From contig URST01000066.1 of NCBI GenBank assembly GCA_900550585.1, positions 1 to 11,720 on the forward strand: a DNA stretch of 11,720 nt. The letters are read 5' to 3'. This stretch comes from an uncultured Eubacteriales bacterium. GTDB lineage: Bacteria; Bacillota; Clostridia; Oscillospirales; Oscillospiraceae. Positions 8,235-11,720 of this stretch are shown one piece after another. The notes beneath the pieces were generated by a model that had not been told where the DNA came from, ran no database searches, and saw nothing but the letters and a program-made list of their open reading frames with translations. The position numbers and the translations under genes are program-made. How positions within the stretch are numbered: position 1 is the stretch's first letter; every line of letters starts with the position of its first letter.

Positions 8235-8263
8235 TTGCACCTGCCCGCCCGAAGTGCTACAAT
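8235..8263 (+). promoter_or_regulatory. Promoter of the ABM-tatD operon
   Basis: TTGCAC (8235-8240) and TACAAT (8258-8263) lie 17 nt apart on the plus strand. Transcription would start near 8270, just before the ribosome binding site GGAGGTG (8278-8284). The promoter diverges from the regulator promoter about 30 bp away, so the operators may influence both. Confidence 0.78.
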
Positions 8264-8288
8264 AGCAAAAAAACACCGGAGGTGCACG

Positions 8289-8585
8289 ATGGAAGAACTC
8301 ATGCTGTATGTCCGCTACCAGGCCAAGCCCGGCTGCCGGGAGAAATTTGTCCGCCAGCTGGTGGAGGAGGGCATCCTGACCCTTATTCGCCAGGAGGACG
8401 GCTGCCTGGCCTATGATTACTACTTCTCTGCCCAGGACGAGAACGAGCTGCTGCTTATCGAGCGCTGGCAGAGCGCCGAACACCAGCGCGTCCATATGCA
8501 GCAGCCCCACATGGCCCGCCTGAAGGCCATCAAGGAGCAGAACGTGGACAGCACGACCCTGGGCAAGGTCCGTCTGGAGGCGTGA
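8289..8585 (+). CDS. Antibiotic biosynthesis monooxygenase (ABM) domain protein, YgiN-like
   Basis: A 98-residue single-domain protein of the ABM dimeric alpha/beta-barrel type, related to putative quinol monooxygenases such as YgiN. Typical features are the first strand MLYVRYQAKPGCREKF, the central motif REDGCLAYDYYFS-like segment (34-47, QEDGCLAYDYYFSA), then ELLLIERWQSAEHQRVHM (53-70) and the terminal strand. Members act on quinones, haem or small aromatics without metal cofactors; the substrate here is unknown. The start at 8289 is chosen because the upstream TTG lies within the promoter's -35 element and GGAGG lies 6 nt before this ATG. tatD follows after only 3 nt. Confidence 0.88.
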   Translation: MEELMLYVRYQAKPGCREKFVRQLVEEGILTLIRQEDGCLAYDYYFSAQDENELLLIERWQSAEHQRVHMQQPHMARLKAIKEQNVDSTTLGKVRLEA

Positions 8586-8588
8586 GCC

Positions 8589-9356
8589 ATGCTGTTTGAC
8601 ACCCACGCCCACTACGACGATGAGGCCTTCGACCCGGACCGCGAGCTGCTGCTGGAGAGCCTGCCGCAGCGCGGTGTCGCCCTGGTGCTGAACCCCGGCT
8701 GCGATCTGGACAGCTCCCGCAAGGCGGTGTCCTACGCCGCTGCCTACCCCCATGTCTACGCCGCCGTGGGCATCCACCCGGAGAACTGCGCCGGCTTTGT
8801 CCCGGCGGATATCGACGCGCTGCGTGAATTGGCCCGACAGCCCAAGGTGGCGGCCATCGGTGAGATCGGTCTGGACTACTACTGGGCTGAGAACCCGCCC
8901 CGGAAGCTCCAGCAGCAGGTGCTGCGCGCCCAGCTGGCGCTGGCCCGCGCGCTGCGCCTACCGGTCATTTTCCACGACCGCGAGGCCCACGGGGACTCGC
9001 TGGCCATCGTTCGGGAGTTCCCCGATGTTACCGGCGTGTTCCACTGCTTCTCCGGCAGCCCGGAGATGGCGCGGGAGCTGCTGGACCTGGGCTGGTACCT
9101 GGGCTTCGACGGCCCTGTGACCTACAAAAACGCCCGCCGCGCTCCGGAGGTGGCCGCCGTTACGCCCCTGGACCGTATGCTCATCGAGACGGACAGCCCC
9201 TACATGACCCCGGTGCCCCATCGGGGCGAGCGCAACGACTCCGCCTATGTCCGCCTGGTGGCGGAGAAGCTGGCGGAGTGGAAGGGCGTTCCCGTGGAGC
9301 AGCTGGCCCGCGCCACACTGGAAAACGGCAAGCGTCTGTTCCGCATATCCGAATAA
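8589..9356 (+). CDS. tatD: TatD family metal-dependent hydrolase / DNase
   Basis: A 255-residue TIM-barrel hydrolase of the TatD family, cytosolic metal-dependent nucleases with 3'-5' exonuclease activity linked to DNA repair and, in some reports, RNA or D-aminoacyl-tRNA processing. The metal ligands are visible in order: H6 and H8 (DTHAH), E92 (GEIGLDYYW), H129 (VIFHDREAH), H152 (FHCFSG) and D202 (IETDSPYM). The C-terminal NDSAYVRLVAEKLAE segment is also typical. Length is normal. GGAGG at 8576-8580 lies within the end of the upstream gene, 8 nt before the ATG, so translation is probably coupled to the ABM gene. Which paralogue (TatD or YcfH) it matches cannot be settled here. Confidence 0.95.
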   Translation: MLFDTHAHYDDEAFDPDRELLLESLPQRGVALVLNPGCDLDSSRKAVSYAAAYPHVYAAVGIHPENCAGFVPADIDALRELARQPKVAAIGEIGLDYYWAENPPRKLQQQVLRAQLALARALRLPVIFHDREAHGDSLAIVREFPDVTGVFHCFSGSPEMARELLDLGWYLGFDGPVTYKNARRAPEVAAVTPLDRMLIETDSPYMTPVPHRGERNDSAYVRLVAEKLAEWKGVPVEQLARATLENGKRLFRISE

Positions 9357-9358
9357 AG

Positions 9359-9389
9359 AGAGCGCCTGACCCAGCGGGTCAGGCGCTCT
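9359..9389. terminator. Hairpin between convergent tatD and OFA transporter genes
   Basis: The arms 9359-9372 and 9376-9389 pair perfectly over 14 bp with a 3-nt loop (AGC). The trailing sequence is only partly T-rich on either strand (TTCTGTGCCTT on plus, CTTTATTC on minus), so this is a strong stem with a weak U-tract, probably used in both directions. Confidence 0.82.
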
Positions 9390-9399
9390 GTTCTGTGCC

Positions 9400-10623
9400 T
9401 TAGTTTCCCTTTTTGTCGATGGCAGAGATGGCCAGGGAGCAGACGATACCCACCGCCGCCAGGCCGATGATCAGGAGAAACGTACTGTTATAGGACCCGC
9501 CGGCGTCATACAGCGCACCGGAGACGGTGCTGCCGAAGCTGGCGAAAATCAGGTTCGTGTTGATCAGGGGGAAATTCACCGGATAGTGGCCGGGACCGAA
9601 ATAGGCGCGGCAGAAGGCGGAATTGGTGGGTGTGACGCCGGAATAGGCCAGGCCACCCAGCACAAAGCCCAGGATGACCACCGCCACGCTGCCTCTGGAC
9701 ATGGCCAGCAGCAGCACCGCAGAGGTCAGGATGAACAGGCCGTTCACCAGCTGCATGGACAGGCTGCGGCCGTACTTGTCGTACATCCCGCCGAAGAGCA
9801 CGCGGCCCACGGCGTTGCATATGGAGATCAGGCCCACGATGGTGGCCACGGAGGCCGCCGTCTGGTCGGCGCTGGCCTGCCACACCACGCCGCTGGCCTG
9901 AGAGATCAGGGCCAGTCCGGCAGCGCTGACCGCGATGGCCCAGACGTAGTACAGCCAGAAAGTGGTTTTTTTCAGCATTTGGCCGGGAGTGACATCCACG
10001 GCAGCGGTACAGGACACGGTCTTGCCGCCCTTGACCGCCGGGGCGGTAAAGTCCGCACCGGGTGCTACGAAAAAGAAGGAGCACACCGCCAGCACCGCAA
10101 AGCATACGATGCCCAGCACCAGAAAGCTGGTGCGCCAGCCGCCGACGCCGGCGGGCGTCCAGGCCTGGTACAGCTTGCCGATCAGAAAGCTGCCGCCGCC
10201 GAAGCCCATCAGCAGCACGCCGGAGATCAGGCCGGGCCGATCCGGGAACCAGCGGACCATGGTGCTCATCACGGCGTTGTAGCTCAGGCCGGAGCCGAGG
10301 CCGCACAGCACGCCGAAGCCCAGGTACAGCGTCAGCGGCGACTGGCAGCGGCTGGCGATGAAAAAGCCGGCCAGAAACAGGACTGCGCCCAGGCGCACGG
10401 CGTTTTTGGCGCTGAGCCTTCCGGCCAGCAGGCCGCACAGCAGGGAGCCGATACAGAACATGATCATCACCAGGGTGAACGTCAGGCTCAGCTGTGCCTT
10501 TGTCCAGCCGGTGAACTCGGCGCCGATGGGGGTGGACAGCACGCTCCAGGCGTACACAAGACCTGCAAACAGCAGGACGATGACGCCCACAATGGCGTAG
10601 ACCCAGCGGTTGAGCTGCTTCAT
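9400..10623 (-). CDS. OFA-family MFS transporter (oxalate/formate antiporter-like)
   Basis: A 407-residue major facilitator protein with about 12 hydrophobic segments and short termini, in the inner membrane. The N-terminus NRWVYAIVGVIVLLFAGLVY and the following AWSVLSTPIGAEF are characteristic of the OFA (oxalate/formate antiporter) family. Further signals are YLGFGVLCGLGSGLSYN in helix 4, the NAVGRVLFGGMYDKYGR loop motif (270-286) in the second half, and NTNLIFASFGSTVSG (355-369). Substrates of this family include oxalate, formate, pyruvate and other small carboxylates. The helix-11 lysine that is needed for oxalate in OxlT seems to be replaced by a non-charged residue (about L358), so oxalate is doubtful. 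The start is supported by GGAGGT about 7 nt upstream. It converges on tatD and is divergent from the AI-2E-family gene. Confidence 0.91.
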   Translation of the reverse strand: MKQLNRWVYAIVGVIVLLFAGLVYAWSVLSTPIGAEFTGWTKAQLSLTFTLVMIMFCIGSLLCGLLAGRLSAKNAVRLGAVLFLAGFFIASRCQSPLTLYLGFGVLCGLGSGLSYNAVMSTMVRWFPDRPGLISGVLLMGFGGGSFLIGKLYQAWTPAGVGGWRTSFLVLGIVCFAVLAVCSFFFVAPGADFTAPAVKGGKTVSCTAAVDVTPGQMLKKTTFWLYYVWAIAVSAAGLALISQASGVVWQASADQTAASVATIVGLISICNAVGRVLFGGMYDKYGRSLSMQLVNGLFILTSAVLLLAMSRGSVAVVILGFVLGGLAYSGVTPTNSAFCRAYFGPGHYPVNFPLINTNLIFASFGSTVSGALYDAGGSYNSTFLLIIGLAAVGIVCSLAISAIDKKGN

Positions 10624-10665
10624 AGGGAATACCTCCGTATGTGAAAAATCTTTCAGTCACCTTAC

Positions 10666-10694
10666 AGTTTATCGAATGGTTCGACAAAATGCAA
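10666..10694 (-). promoter_or_regulatory. Promoter of the OFA transporter gene
   Basis: On the minus strand TTGCAT (10689-10694) and TAAACT (10666-10671) are 17 nt apart. The start would fall near 10659, about 35 nt before the ATG. The spacer contains a palindrome listed separately. Confidence 0.68.
10672..10684. repeat. Palindrome in the OFA promoter spacer, possible operator
   Basis: TCGAA-TGG-TTCGA is a perfect inverted repeat with 5-bp arms lying wholly between the -35 and -10 elements. Position suggests a regulator site; short arms mean chance cannot be excluded. Confidence 0.45.
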
Positions 10695-10779
10695 GTGGGA
10701 GTTTCCGATAGGGAAAAGTATTTTTGATAGGTGCCGCCGGACGTTCACAAAAATTTTCCACTTTGCGCCGCTTTTTGCA

Positions 10780-10820
10780 TGGAAACTTTACACAGGACAT
10801 GATAATATATAGTGTAACAC
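10780..10820 (+). promoter_or_regulatory. Promoter-like AT-rich region before the AI-2E-family gene
   Basis: Two readings are possible: TGGAAA (10780-10785), 17 nt, TAATAT (10803-10808); or TTTACA (10787-10792), 15 nt, TATAGT (10808-10813). TTACAC (10788-10793) and GTGTAA (10812-10817) form an inverted pair around the -10 region. The exact elements are uncertain. Confidence 0.45.
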
Positions 10821-10834
10821 AACCGAAGGGCGGG

Positions 10835-11720
10835 ATGGCTTTGGACCTGAACAAGAAAAACATCAAGCGGATCATGCTGCTGATCGCCTTTGCGGCACTG
10901 CTGTACTGGGGACTGAACAACCTGAAGTGGATCAGCGGTGTGCTGGGCAGTCTGCTGGACCTGCTCTCGCCGCTGTTGATCGGTATCTGCATCGCGTTTG
11001 TGCTGAACCTGATGATGGTGGCGCTGGAGCGCCTGTGGGACCGCGGCCTGATCAAATGGAACAGTCCGTGGAACGCCAAGCTGAAGCGGCCTGTCTGCCT
11101 GACGCTGACGCTGCTGCTGTTCCTGGGTATCATTTTTGCTATCTTCTTCATCCTTATCCCCCGTCTGGAGGAGGCCGGCACTACTATGGTAGCCAATATC
11201 CCCACCTATGTGAACCAGATCCAGGTCTGGTGGACAAATCTCAGCGACTTCGCTGCCGAGCACGGCGTGACGCTGCCGGAGCTGTCCCTCAGCGCCGACC
11301 AGGTCAAGGATACCATCACCGGTTTCCTACAGGAGAAGGGCGACAGCGTGGTAAATACCACCCTGAACATCACTACGTCCATTCTGTCTGCGCTGGTGAA
11401 CTTCCTGCTGGCGCTGGTGTTCTCCCTGTATCTGCTGGCCCAGAAGGAGACGCTTCTGGCACAGTCCCGCCGCCTGCTGCGGCGAATCCTGCCCCAGAAG
11501 GCCGCCGACCGTCTTATGCGCCTGCTGAGCCTGACCAACAACGCCTTTTCCAGCTTCGTCACCGGACAGGTGACCGAGGCGTTTATCCTGGGCACCCTGT
11601 GCTGCATCGGTATGCTGATCCTGCGCCTGCCCTACGCGCTGCCGGTATCGGTCATCATCGCGTCCCTGTCGCTGATCCCCATTTTCGGCGCGTGGATCGG
11701 CGCGGCCACCGGCGCGTTTC
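10835..11720 (+). CDS. AI-2E family transporter, 3'-truncated by window edge
   Basis: The frame is open from an ATG at 10835 to the window end, giving 295 residues of a membrane protein of the AI-2E transporter family (PF01594 type), related to YtvI, TqsA and PerM. Despite the name most members are unproven as autoinducer exporters; some act as Na+(Li+)/H+ antiporters. The N-terminus LNKKNIKRIMLLIAFAALLY leads into helix 1, then LLSPLLIGICIAFVLNLMM forms helix 2, followed by a third helix at about 88-108 ending IPRLEE. A soluble stretch (about 110-185) follows, then helices at about 186-202 and 245-295, where FVTGQVTEAFILG and SLIPIFGAWIGA are family hallmarks. The ribosome binding site is modest (AAGGG, 4 nt away). 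Roughly 80-100 residues are probably missing at the C-terminus. Confidence 0.9.
   Translation, partial: MALDLNKKNIKRIMLLIAFAALLYWGLNNLKWISGVLGSLLDLLSPLLIGICIAFVLNLMMVALERLWDRGLIKWNSPWNAKLKRPVCLTLTLLLFLGIIFAIFFILIPRLEEAGTTMVANIPTYVNQIQVWWTNLSDFAAEHGVTLPELSLSADQVKDTITGFLQEKGDSVVNTTLNITTSILSALVNFLLALVFSLYLLAQKETLLAQSRRLLRRILPQKAADRLMRLLSLTNNAFSSFVTGQVTEAFILGTLCCIGMLILRLPYALPVSVIIASLSLIPIFGAWIGAATGAF

Noticed and set aside
8235..8288. A TTG start for the ABM protein giving 18 extra residues
   Set aside because: The TTG is part of the -35 element and would lie upstream of the predicted transcription start; GGAGG precedes the ATG at 8289.

Overview
The window is GC-rich and densely coded, with Shine-Dalgarno sites of the AGGAGG type. 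The gene set (pyruvate kinase with a C-terminal PEP-utiliser domain, a bile salt hydrolase, an aldo/keto reductase with a ferredoxin-like tail, an OFA-family transporter, an AI-2E-family protein) suggests a chromosomal segment of an anaerobic gut Firmicute, most likely a high-GC Clostridia member of the Oscillospiraceae type. The taxonomic call is inference from protein character and GC, not from a marker gene. I see no mobile elements, RNA genes or CRISPR array, and no gene-free stretch longer than about 210 bases.

Region 1 (2-5634, all +): a 5'-truncated pyruvate kinase gene is followed after 16 nt by proC. A perfect 15-bp hairpin without a U-tract separates proC from a bile salt hydrolase gene. 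Close behind come an ArsB/NhaD-type (SLC13-like) permease and an aldo/keto reductase that appears to have lost about 100 central residues. A strong two-way terminator ends this block.

Region 2 (5634-8205, -): an XRE-type regulator gene leads into lepA (elongation factor 4); the regulator's stop codon overlaps lepA's ribosome binding site. The regulator's promoter is easy to read (TTTACA, 17 nt, TATACT) and is bracketed by two identical 14-bp repeats, which looks like an autoregulatory operator pair. lepA therefore appears to sit under a dedicated repressor-like switch.

Region 3 (8235-9389, +): a divergent promoter (TTGCAC, 17 nt, TACAAT) drives a small ABM-domain monooxygenase-like gene followed after 3 nt by a TatD-family nuclease gene, ending in a hairpin shared with the convergent transporter gene.

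Region 4 (9400-11720): an OFA-family MFS transporter on the minus strand, with a promoter whose spacer holds a perfect palindrome, is divergent from an AI-2E-family membrane protein gene that runs off the window.

Most of the window is conventional. The points that deserve a second look are the internally deleted reductase, the twin-operator promoter ahead of the regulator-lepA pair, and the bile salt hydrolase-permease-reductase cluster, which has no visible promoter of its own.
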